DNA from: DATMAM01 sp035559995
GTDB taxonomy: Bacteria; Desulfobacterota; Binatia; UBA9968
Assembly (NCBI GenBank): GCA_035559995.1
Contig: DATMAM010000066.1
Coordinates: 1-64,000 of the forward strand
DNA length: 64,000 nt
Direction: 5' to 3'
This document shows positions 8,561 through 16,884 of the stretch, piece by piece; within the stretch, counting starts at the first letter, position 1; each line of letters begins with the position of its first letter. Below the pieces are notes generated by a model. The model was not told the origin of the DNA. It worked only from the letters and a program-made list of their open reading frames with translations, and did no database searches. The translations under genes and the position numbers were made by a program.

Positions 8561-8623
8561 CCGAGAGGTATTGACACTTAGTCTAAATCAACTACGGGTG
8601 ACCGAGAGGTACTGACACTTGTC
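8558..8623. repeat. Transposon terminal repeats, two copies
   Basis: TGACCGAGAGGTATTGACAC at 8558-8577 recurs with one mismatch (C for T) at 8599-8618. The copies are 41 bases apart and overlap the stop codon of the transposase fragment. Tandem end repeats of this kind are transposase-binding sites at the end of an IS element. No matching left end was found nearby. Confidence 0.65.
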
Positions 8624-8861
8624 CGGTTACATCTCAAATGAGTCAACGATGCCCCCTTGGGTTACATTTTAGATGACCTGATGCGAGCGCTTGTCGAACT
8701 TATTCCGCTGCCGTAAAATCCGCACCAATTCCTCGCGCCATCGAGCGTCCGCTGTGAAGAGGGGTTTGTCGTTCCGACGGCAACCCGGTCAGACGCTTGG
8801 CCCGAACAGGGCCTCGGGCGCAGGATAGGTCGTCGGCTGTTTTCGATAGCGGAGGTCGCAC

Positions 8862-10139
8862 GTGCCAAAGCCGGACGATATCGAAACAAAGGGACCGGAA
8901 AGGATCAAGGTTCCGGACCTGCCTTGGCTTGAGCGAGCGCTTAACGGGGGATTCATTCGAGGAGGCGTTTATCTCCTGGCAGGCGAACCGGGGATCGGCA
9001 AAACGACTCTTTCTATCCAGGTCCTGGGCTCTCTGAACAAGTGCGACATAAGATCGCTCTACCTCACCACAGAGCAAGGCCTCGGTGATCTCAAACGGGC
9101 GGTTACACGGATTCACGGGCAGGGCGACAGCGGGCTTCCGAAACACATACGCGAGGGTTTCTTCCTCGATGACTCGATCGAGGACATCGACAGCCTCCCT
9201 CGCTTTCTCGCAAGGCGCGTCTTAACGGAGGGCGAAGAGTACCACGGCGTTCAAGCCATCGTCATCGATTCGGTTCAGGGCCGTGGATTGTCGGCCACTG
9301 CGACCCAGAAGTACCGGGCGCTGTACGAATTTGCGGAGAATGCGAAGGCCCAAGGCATCGTAACGATCCTGGTCGGGCACGTCACCAAGAAGGGCCAGAT
9401 CGCCGGCCCTAAGGATCTCGAGCACAACGTCGACTGTATTCTTTATATTCGGCGCGCCTTTCGCTTGCGACCGTTTTTCATTCCCAAGAATCGCTTCGGG
9501 GCCGCGGTGTTGGATCCAATCGTCCTGGTCATGGATGAGAAGGGACGCTTAACGGAGTCGCCACATCGCCACGTCAAGAGTGCGGCGGTTCTTGGCTACG
9601 CGGGGATAGGGGAGGAGCTTGCCGAGGGACAGGCGTCGGTCAGCTTGCCGCGCTATGGGTCGCGGCCGGAACTCAACGCCCCGTTTCTGCCCAATAAGAA
9701 GGTCAAGCAGCTGCTAAGCGTGCTGAGCACGTTGAAGGATGTAGATCTCACAGACTTGTCCTACGAGATCAACTGTTATGTGCCGCGGCAGCAGCGATAC
9801 CGGGAGGAACTGGACCTCCCGATATCGATCGCGCTTTTGGCATCGTATCTGCAACGCGCCGTACCGGAGCAGAGCCTTTTTGTGGGGGAGCTCGATCTTA
9901 CCCGGCGCATTCGACCGCCGGCAGCGTTGTATCTGTCAGCGCTGGCCACGCTGCTGGTAGGAGCCCAGCGCGGGCGGATCCAACGCGTTTACATCTCCAG
10001 CGAATGCGCGGATCGGCTCGCACGGATGCGGCCCGAGCAGCGCGGTCAGGCGGTTGGAGAAGTCGTGCAGGTCGTGCCAGTGGAGACGTTAGAATCGCTG
10101 ATCAACGAAATCTGGCCGGGCCTTTTGACCGAGAGCTGA
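8862..10139 (+). CDS. RadA/Sms-like ATPase lacking the zinc finger
   Basis: A 425-residue RecA-fold ATPase. Near residue 42 is the Walker A GEPGIGKTT. A Walker B-like VIDSVQ follows, then GHVTKKGQIAGPKDLEH and the RadA signature KNRFG. The last 150 residues form the Lon-protease-like domain of RadA (DLPISIALLASYLQ and GELDLTRRIRP). The N-terminal four-Cys zinc finger of housekeeping RadA is missing; the protein starts only about 20 residues before the ATPase core. RadA is a DnaB-like helicase that helps branch migration in recombination. The GTG start is supported by GGAGG seven bases upstream. It forms an operon with the HNH-like gene one base downstream. A specialised role, possibly defence or mobile-element-related, is inference. 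Confidence 0.8.
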   Translation: MPKPDDIETKGPERIKVPDLPWLERALNGGFIRGGVYLLAGEPGIGKTTLSIQVLGSLNKCDIRSLYLTTEQGLGDLKRAVTRIHGQGDSGLPKHIREGFFLDDSIEDIDSLPRFLARRVLTEGEEYHGVQAIVIDSVQGRGLSATATQKYRALYEFAENAKAQGIVTILVGHVTKKGQIAGPKDLEHNVDCILYIRRAFRLRPFFIPKNRFGAAVLDPIVLVMDEKGRLTESPHRHVKSAAVLGYAGIGEELAEGQASVSLPRYGSRPELNAPFLPNKKVKQLLSVLSTLKDVDLTDLSYEINCYVPRQQRYREELDLPISIALLASYLQRAVPEQSLFVGELDLTRRIRPPAALYLSALATLLVGAQRGRIQRVYISSECADRLARMRPEQRGQAVGEVVQVVPVETLESLINEIWPGLLTES

Positions 10140-10140
10140 A

Positions 10141-10635
10141 GTGCCGTCCAGAGCGGTCCCCAGGCGAGTTCGCGACTACATCTTTTACTACTACGCGAAG
10201 CTCGTGATTGCGCCCTCCTCCGGCGAGGCGGGAAATTACGCCTTCATCATCGATCGCTACAAGCGTCTCGCTGCCGGAGAGATATCGATGTCCGAGTACG
10301 ATCGGGAGATCCAAAAGCTCGCTCAACAGCCAGGGAGATGTGTTTTCTGCAATCGCGACGGGGCAAACCAGGCGGTCGAGCTGATTCCGCGCGACGCGGG
10401 AGGGCCGGTTGGTATCCACAATACGGTTTATGCTTGCAACCAATGTGCTCTCTCGAAAGGCGGAAAGCCGCTCTTGAAGTGGTGGTGCGGGGAGCTGCGT
10501 CGCTCGAAGGATGAATTGCCCCGCATTCCCGCCGGGCTGTTTTTGAAGATGGCCTACGAACGGCATGCCACGAGCTTCACCCTCAATAAGAAGTGTCGCG
10601 ACATTTTTGACTTGTGGCCGCAAAACGTTTTGTGA
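10141..10635 (+). CDS. HNH-like zinc protein partnered with the RadA-like ATPase
   Basis: A 164-residue protein whose central part has the HNH zinc scaffold: CVFC, then VELIPRDAGG, then an IHNTVYACNQC segment followed by SKG. In active HNH nucleases the strand before IPR-GG carries Asp-His and the second Cys pair is followed by Asn. Here those positions read Glu-Leu and Ala, so the catalytic His appears to be lost while the zinc cysteines remain. The N-terminus contains RDYIFYYYAKLVIAPS. The GTG start follows the ATPase stop after one base, so co-translation is likely. Function is unknown: either a divergent nuclease or a DNA-binding adaptor. Confidence 0.6.
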   Translation: MPSRAVPRRVRDYIFYYYAKLVIAPSSGEAGNYAFIIDRYKRLAAGEISMSEYDREIQKLAQQPGRCVFCNRDGANQAVELIPRDAGGPVGIHNTVYACNQCALSKGGKPLLKWWCGELRRSKDELPRIPAGLFLKMAYERHATSFTLNKKCRDIFDLWPQNVL

Positions 10636-11021
10636 GGACACGACGTGAGTTTTGGAGCCGAGACTAACGCGGGCCCCACGGAGTACTGGGCGGCTGCTGG
10701 CTTGGGGTCCCGCCGGAGGCGAGTTGATCTGGGCCAGCCACCGGCTTTGGGGTTCGTCGACGGAGAGTTTCATGAGCCTCGGGGTACGCCAGCGCACGAC
10801 GATGCGAAACCGCCCGCGGACCCCACGTGTCCCGAGGCGGGACCTGATCTGTCACGGGGGAGTGGTAGGGAGTCACAAAGTGGTTGTAGGGAGGAATTCG
10901 GATGCAGCCTCGGCGATTAGTGCCAGCGGCCCAGGAAAGCTGATACCAGCCAAGTGTTTCATGGCGCGGAATTCATGCCGCGTCAGTTAGGGTGCGTCTT
11001 CGTCGACTGGACGGAATAGCA
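10636..11021 (+). other. Intergenic region upstream of cas3
   Basis: About 385 bases with no recognisable gene. Short open frames begin at a GTG at 10645 and at 10652, but neither resembles a known protein and both are rich in Arg, Gly and Pro, as expected of random GC-rich sequence. The cas operon promoter probably lies here. I could not identify clear -35 and -10 boxes. Confidence 0.5.
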
Positions 11022-13550
11022 ATGACTTACGACGAATTTTTCAAGCGGGCATTTAGGAAGAGTTCGGGCGACAAATTTAGGGCCTTCGACTACCAGCGGC
11101 GCCTCGCCGAGAGACCTTGGCCAGACTTGCTACACGTGCCGACGGGAATGGGGAAGACCGCTGCGGTGGTGCTCGCGTGGCTGTGGAAGCGTGGTTGGAG
11201 GGATGGCGCGCGCGAAATCGCACCGGATTCGGAAACGCCCCGGCGACTCGTGTACTGCTTGCCGATGCGTGTGCTAGTGGGGCAAACGGCCGACAACGTT
11301 GTGGGTTGGCTCCGAAGTCTTAGCATCGACGGGGAGCCTGGCACTGGAAAGGTGTCCGTACATACGTTGATGGGTGGCTCGGAGGATGTCCGGGAGGCAA
11401 TTTGGGCTGAGTACCCGGACGAGGACATGATCATCGTAGGCACGCAAGACATGCTCCTTTCGCGGGCTTTGATGCGCGGTTACGGGATGAGCCGTTACCA
11501 GTGGCCAGTCCACTTCGCCTGGCTGCACAACGATGCTTTTTGGGTATTCGATGAGGTGCAATTGATGGGGCCGGGGTTGCCGACTAGCGCGCAGTTGGAA
11601 GCTTTTCGTCGCAAGTTCGCGCTAACGGCTAATAGCCGCAGTCTTTGGGCTTCCGCGACGCTAAACCGCGACTGGCTTGACACTGTGGATCTGGACGCGA
11701 AAGGCCTCGTCGCGCTTCACCTCTCAAAAAAGGAGGAACGCGCACCGGACATCCGGGCGCGACGAGAGGCCCGCAAGCAACTAAAGCGCAGTCGCTTGGT
11801 GCTCGATTCGGTCAGCGAGAAAAAAGTCAGTGCCTACGCTCGGGCATTGGTAGAGGATGTGCGGATGGTTCACCGTCCGGGAACGAGCACCTTGATCATC
11901 GTCAACACAGTGGAGAGAGCCCAAGCGGTTTCTCGGGCTTTGATGGCTGGCCTCAGGTCCGTTACCGGCAAGAAGGCGAGGTCCGTCGCATTGGAGGAAT
12001 CGCCGGAGGTGGTACTTGTGCACTCGCGGTTTCGTGGCCCTGATCGACGCGCGCAGGAAGCGAAACTGACTAGTCCAATTCCGCCGCAGGGTCGTATTGT
12101 GATCGCTACGCAGGCGATCGAAGCAGGCGTGGACCTCACCAGCAGGACGCTCTTTACGGAGCTCGCGCCTTGGAGTTCCCTCGTGCAGCGTTTCGGGCGC
12201 TGCAATCGATACGGTGAGTGGAACAAGAAGCCCGATAGCGGCGAAATATTCTGGATTGATATCGCGGATGAAAGGGAAACGGCGGCCCCCTACGAAGTGT
12301 CCGTTCTCGTCGCCGCGCGAAAGAAACTCAGGAGGCTGAGGAGCGGAAGCCCCGCGGATCTGCCACTCACAGTTGAGGAAGTGCCATTGCACCCGGTTAT
12401 TCGGTGCAAGGATTTTCTCGACCTTTTCAACACCGATCCGGACCTTTCCGGTTTCGATGTAGACGTCGCGCCTTACGTGCGCGACGCCGATGAGGCCGAT
12501 GCTTTACTATTCTGGCGAGATTTCGGTAAGGATCCAAATGATTCTCTCCAGTCTGCGCCTCATCGTGACGAGCTGTGTCGGGCGGGTTTGGGGGTGGTGA
12601 AGACTCTCGTTGATCGGCTTGAGCCGGGTCAAGCTTGGCGCTGGGATCCATTAATGCGGAGATGGCGACATCATACGCGTGGCGATACGGTGCGCCCGGG
12701 TATGACTTTGATGATCGCAGCCGATGCCGGAGGGTACCGAACAGATCTGGGCCTCTGCATCAGCGAGAAAGATCCTGTTCCTTCCATATCCGTGCGTCAG
12801 CAGCTCGCCGAAAATCCTGAAGCTTATGACGACGATCCCCGTAGTCTTCTGGAGCGAGCTGTAAGTCTGACCGTCCACCTCGGGGACGTCGAGGAGGAGG
12901 CCGACAAGCTTTGTCGGAAGCTTTCCGTCTCCCACCCTAAGGCCGTTATCTGTGCGGCGAGGTGGCATGACGTGGGCAAAGCGCACGATGCTTTTCAAGC
13001 GATGCTTCAACTCGCGCATCGACAAGGCACGGGAGAGCCTTTGGGCGAAGGCTTGTGGGCAAAGGCGGGGCGCAAGCCCGGAGGCAAGCTGGGCCGGCCG
13101 CGATACATGGTTGAAATGAACAACGATAGAGTCGAACGCCGGAGGTTTCGTCACGAACTCGCTTCAGCCCTGGCTTGGCTAGCATGGCGAAACCACGCGG
13201 ATGATGAACTCACGAACCTTGTCGCCTATTTGATTGCCGCACACCACGGTAAGGTTCGTCTCTCATTGCGGGCGTTGCCGGGTGAGGAGGAACCGCCTGA
13301 TGGTCGTCTGTTTGCACGCGGTATTTGGGACGGGGATGTACTGCCGCAGCTCTTGTTCACTGATGGCGAGTCAACGCCGGAGACGACACTTCGATTGGAC
13401 CTCATGCAACTGGGGCAGGGGCCCCAAGGGCCCTCTTGGACCACGCGCGCGCAGCGCCTGCTCGAGTCTTTCGGGCCCTTCCAGCTCGCGTCGTATGAGG
13501 CACTCGTGAGAATTGCCGATTGGCGTGCTTCGCGAAAGGAGCAGCCATGA
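11022..13550 (+). CDS. cas3: CRISPR-associated helicase-nuclease Cas3, type I-G
   Basis: The effector nuclease-helicase that degrades target DNA after Cascade binding. The helicase comes first: Walker A VPTGMGKTAA near residue 40, the DEVQ box (VFDEVQLMG) in place of DExH, motif III ASATL, and motifs V-VI in QAIEAGVDLT and QRFGRCNR. The HD nuclease domain is at the C-terminus, with HLGDVEEEAD, RWHDVGKAHDAF and AAHHGK supplying the His/Asp metal ligands. Helicase-HD order and DEVQ are typical of type I-U/I-G Cas3. Starting at the ATG at 11022 the product has 842 residues; a GTG at 10992 would add ten. The stop overlaps the csx17 start (ATGA). Confidence 0.93.
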   Translation: MTYDEFFKRAFRKSSGDKFRAFDYQRRLAERPWPDLLHVPTGMGKTAAVVLAWLWKRGWRDGAREIAPDSETPRRLVYCLPMRVLVGQTADNVVGWLRSLSIDGEPGTGKVSVHTLMGGSEDVREAIWAEYPDEDMIIVGTQDMLLSRALMRGYGMSRYQWPVHFAWLHNDAFWVFDEVQLMGPGLPTSAQLEAFRRKFALTANSRSLWASATLNRDWLDTVDLDAKGLVALHLSKKEERAPDIRARREARKQLKRSRLVLDSVSEKKVSAYARALVEDVRMVHRPGTSTLIIVNTVERAQAVSRALMAGLRSVTGKKARSVALEESPEVVLVHSRFRGPDRRAQEAKLTSPIPPQGRIVIATQAIEAGVDLTSRTLFTELAPWSSLVQRFGRCNRYGEWNKKPDSGEIFWIDIADERETAAPYEVSVLVAARKKLRRLRSGSPADLPLTVEEVPLHPVIRCKDFLDLFNTDPDLSGFDVDVAPYVRDADEADALLFWRDFGKDPNDSLQSAPHRDELCRAGLGVVKTLVDRLEPGQAWRWDPLMRRWRHHTRGDTVRPGMTLMIAADAGGYRTDLGLCISEKDPVPSISVRQQLAENPEAYDDDPRSLLERAVSLTVHLGDVEEEADKLCRKLSVSHPKAVICAARWHDVGKAHDAFQAMLQLAHRQGTGEPLGEGLWAKAGRKPGGKLGRPRYMVEMNNDRVERRRFRHELASALAWLAWRNHADDELTNLVAYLIAAHHGKVRLSLRALPGEEEPPDGRLFARGIWDGDVLPQLLFTDGESTPETTLRLDLMQLGQGPQGPSWTTRAQRLLESFGPFQLASYEALVRIADWRASRKEQP

Positions 13551-15862
13551 ACCACATCACGCTTCGCGGCTGTACACCAATACCGCTAGCGGCTTACCTG
13601 AAGGCCCTTGCGGTTCTTCGCCTTGTTGCAGAACAAAGCGGCGATCGCGTTGCAACAGGGTGGTGGCGCAATGATGAATTTATGCTGGGCACACGGCTTA
13701 CCAAAAGCGAATTACGAACGTTCTTCTTAGAGCGTTACCAGCCGACGCCTGTGATATCACCGTGGAGTGGTCGCGCCGGATTTCTTGAGGGGGAACGTGC
13801 CGAGCAGTCCACACGAAAAGGAGCCGTGGCAATCCGTCGAGTCGCTCGATCCAAAGGAATGCGGTTTTCAGGTTACCGGCAGGTCATCGAGAAAGTCTGA
13901 ACCTTGGAACCCATCCAGTCCCTCAACACCATCCGAGCGGAAATCAAGGCTCTGGAGAAACAAAGAAAGCAGCGAACAACCGTTGACGAGGAAAAACTAA
14001 GGCAGCTGAAGGCAAGACAGGATGTGCTCAAAGAAAACCTGATTACAGGGCTACGAGCAGCTCTTCCAGATGAATTTCTCCCGTGGCTAGACGCTTGCTA
14101 TGTGATCACTGAGCAAGCCGAGCCCACCCCCCTGTTCGGGACGGGAGGCAATGAGGGGAGCATGGACTTCTCGATCAACCACTTAATCTTGCTCACCGAG
14201 CTCATCGACCCGGATTCTGATCGGCCTTCCGCTCACGCATCTGTAGCACTAGACGAATCCCTTTTCAGTATAGCGGCGTCTTTGCCAAAAGATGCCAATC
14301 CGGGATTCCTGGCACCCTCCGCCGTAGGCGGTTTTAACATGACCTCGGGATTCGAAGGTGGCTCGATGGGAAATCCTTGGGATGTCGTCCTGATGGTGGA
14401 GGGATTGGTTCTGTTGGCCGCAGCAGCGGTGCGTCGCTTCGACTTGAGTGCTCCGCGATCGTTGAGCGCACCCTTTTTTGTTGAAGCGGCCCAGGCCGGG
14501 CGTGGTGCGATTGCCGTATCCGAGAGATCGCGGCCGGAGTTTTGGGCTCCTCTGTGGAGCACCCCTTTCTCGATGCCGGAGGTGAGAGCGTTGTTCACTG
14601 AGGGGAGGGCGACGTTGGGGGCGAGGAGAGCGCAAACGGGCTTGGATATGGCGCGTGCCATCTCGTCGTTGGGTGTCGATCGCGGCCTCAGAGCGTTTCA
14701 GAGGTTTGGCTTTTACGAGCGTCGAGGCCAAGGTTATTTTGTCGCGGCCCCGCTTGAGCGGTTTCAAATCAGCCGCAACCCAGGAGCGGATCTTCTCGAC
14801 GACCTCGACCGCTTTAGCTGGCTTAGAACTGTACAGCGATACACACGGAACGAAAGGTGTCCTAACGTTTTCCGCAGTGCGGCCCGGCGATTAGAGTCAG
14901 CGTTAATCACGATCACACAGAGACCCGACCGCGATGCGTTTCAGCGCGCCATGCGAGAGATCGGGGACACCGAAAGCCTCCTGAGTCTGCTTGCGGCAAA
15001 ACGGGCAGGGTCACAGGAAGAGGTCAAAGCCCAGGAGCTCGTGCCTGATCCAGTCCCGCCGCTCTCGCCGCAGTGGGCGAAGGCAGCTGATGATGGCTCT
15101 GCGGAGTTTCACATTGCAACAGCGCTTGCCGGTCTGTGCTGGCGCGACGCGGGTGGCGCCCCTATCTTACAAACCCGTCGACACCTTGTCGCCGTAAGCG
15201 AAGCTCGCGACTGGGACGGGCGCCGGCAATGGGAACCCGACTCCCCTCTTGTTGTGTGGGGACCAGGACCGCTCGAAAAGAATCTCTCCGTGCTCTTGCA
15301 TCGTCGCCGCCTGGTTGCTGAGGAGTTCGACAAAGGGGGTGAAGCGCTTGCCAGTACAGTGGGAGCTACTTGCTCAGACATTGAGCGCTTTATCTATGGG
15401 GAGACGGACGACAAGCGTATTAATGAACTTCTCCGTGGGTTGGTTTGTGTGGACCTCAGTCAATACGATCTTCCTCCGAGTCGGGAAGAGATCTTTTTGC
15501 CCTCAGCCTTCCTTGTACTGAAACCCTTTTTCACCGCCGAATCCGCCCTGCGACGAGCCGGCTTTTTACCTCCAGGCCGCAACCTGCGTCTGCCCGCGGA
15601 AATCCCGGCCCGTCTAGCCTATGGGGATATTCGGGGAGCATTGCAGATCGCTTGGCGTCGCTTGCGAGCACTGGATGTAAGACTGCCAGGGCTTTCTCCT
15701 CCTCAGCCAGCGCCTGGAAGCGGGTTGCGCCTGTTGGCAGCGTTGATGGTACCCCTCACGCCCTTCGAGACTCGACGGGTCCTTGGCCGGTTGAACTTAG
15801 CTTCCGTTCGCGAACAGACAGAACCGCAGGAGCGGCCGCAAGTGAATGATCTTGTTCAATGA
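13547..15862 (+). pseudogene. csx17: csx17 (Cas8u2-type large subunit) interrupted by an in-frame TGA
   Basis: The Csx17 large subunit of type I-G Cascade. The N-terminal part (LRGCTPIPLAAYLKALAVLR, then RYQPTPVISPWSGRAGF) ends at a TGA at 13898-13900. The same frame continues after Thr into a TTG codon at 13904 and runs 652 codons to 15862, with TGGNEGSMDFSINHL and other family motifs. Without the stop it would be a normal protein of about 771 residues. Nothing is deleted or shifted. The preceding residues read VIEKV and the next codon is likely an ancestral Arg CGA, so a single C-to-T change would create the stop. I see no SECIS-like hairpin at the required distance. Either a nonsense mutation, a base-call error, or two translated halves. 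Confidence 0.8.
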
Positions 15863-15880
15863 AGTCAAAGGAGGGACACG

Positions 15881-16867
15881 ATGGCCATTAATTTTTCGTC
15901 TCTTGACAAAACTCCTCGCTTGCTTTTGGAGGCGCACCTGAAACCTGTCCAGGGCACGCGCTTTCAGCCCACAGGTTTCCCTAACCTTGGCGCCGCTACC
16001 TACGACGGCCCGGACGGTAAACGCATGCTGCTGGTGGAATCGGCGCAGAGCATGGCGAATCGCCTCGAGGCGGTTTGTTGGGATAGTGTGGCGGATGACT
16101 GGGTAAAGCCTTTGAGAGGGCTCCCGGTAATCAAGGTGCTTGACAAGAACGGCCGGCCACTCACGAACACGGTCCTTGAAGCACACAGGACGAATTCGCC
16201 CTATATTTTGGAGGGAAGAGACACCACCGTGTTGGAGCTGCTCCAACGGGAATTGGCGCACATGGAAGAAGGGCCGGTCGATATTCGAAAGCTCGCGAGA
16301 GTTCTGTTGGGTCTTGACACCAATGCTCTCTTGCACGGCGTTTTCCTCGCAAAGTCCGATCTCGCAGGCGGGCGGCTCCGGTTACCTCGTGTGTTGTCAT
16401 CGTTTATCGAGGCCGAAGACGTCCGTGAGGCACAAAGCGGGGGCGTCAAGAACGATCACGTCAACCCTTCGGGTGACACAGCACGCGGCTTCGGTAACGT
16501 TCCCTTCGCCCGCTCCGAGTTCGTTTCACCGAAGATCACTGCCTATTTTAATCTCGACCTTGCGCAGATTCGTGGCTACGGCTTGGGTGAGAGTGTGGCA
16601 CAGCTTTTAGTAGCTGTCGGGTTCTTCAAGATCCGCGCCTTTCTCGAGGGTGGGTTGCGGCTCCGGACCGCCTGCGACTTCGAATGCGGAAGTTTGGAGG
16701 TGACGCGGCCCAAAGGTTTTTCGATGCCGGAGCGCGGCGCGCTCGAAGAGGAGCTGCCCGCTTTGATCGACAAGGTTGCTAAGGAGCAGAAGTGGCCGGA
16801 TCAGCCCGAGGCGCGGATTACCAAGGTGACATGGGAAGGAATGGCGGCCAAGAAAAAGGAAACCTAA
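15881..16867 (+). CDS. csb1: Type I-G Cas7 protein Csb1 (GSU0053 family)
   Basis: The backbone subunit that coats crRNA in the type I-G effector complex, 328 residues. The N-terminus has the strongly conserved LKPVQGTRFQPTGFPNLGAA and VESAQSMANRLE motifs of the GSU0053 family. A further conserved segment, FARSEFVSPKITAYFNLDL, lies in the second half. It starts 18 bases after csx17 with a GGAGGGACACG box upstream. The reading frame is complete and normal in length, so decay of the locus is not general. Confidence 0.93.
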   Translation: MAINFSSLDKTPRLLLEAHLKPVQGTRFQPTGFPNLGAATYDGPDGKRMLLVESAQSMANRLEAVCWDSVADDWVKPLRGLPVIKVLDKNGRPLTNTVLEAHRTNSPYILEGRDTTVLELLQRELAHMEEGPVDIRKLARVLLGLDTNALLHGVFLAKSDLAGGRLRLPRVLSSFIEAEDVREAQSGGVKNDHVNPSGDTARGFGNVPFARSEFVSPKITAYFNLDLAQIRGYGLGESVAQLLVAVGFFKIRAFLEGGLRLRTACDFECGSLEVTRPKGFSMPERGALEEELPALIDKVAKEQKWPDQPEARITKVTWEGMAAKKKET

Positions 16868-16884
16868 GCCGAAAGGGACTAACG

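Noticed and set aside
10645..10990. Small open frames upstream of cas3
   Set aside because: No homology, low-complexity composition, and they overlap each other in different phases.
13880..13960. Possible selenocysteine at the csx17 TGA
   Set aside because: No hairpin with a G-bearing loop occurs 16-37 bases downstream; the only pairing (TGGA/TCCA) is too weak and too close, and Csx17 has no redox role.
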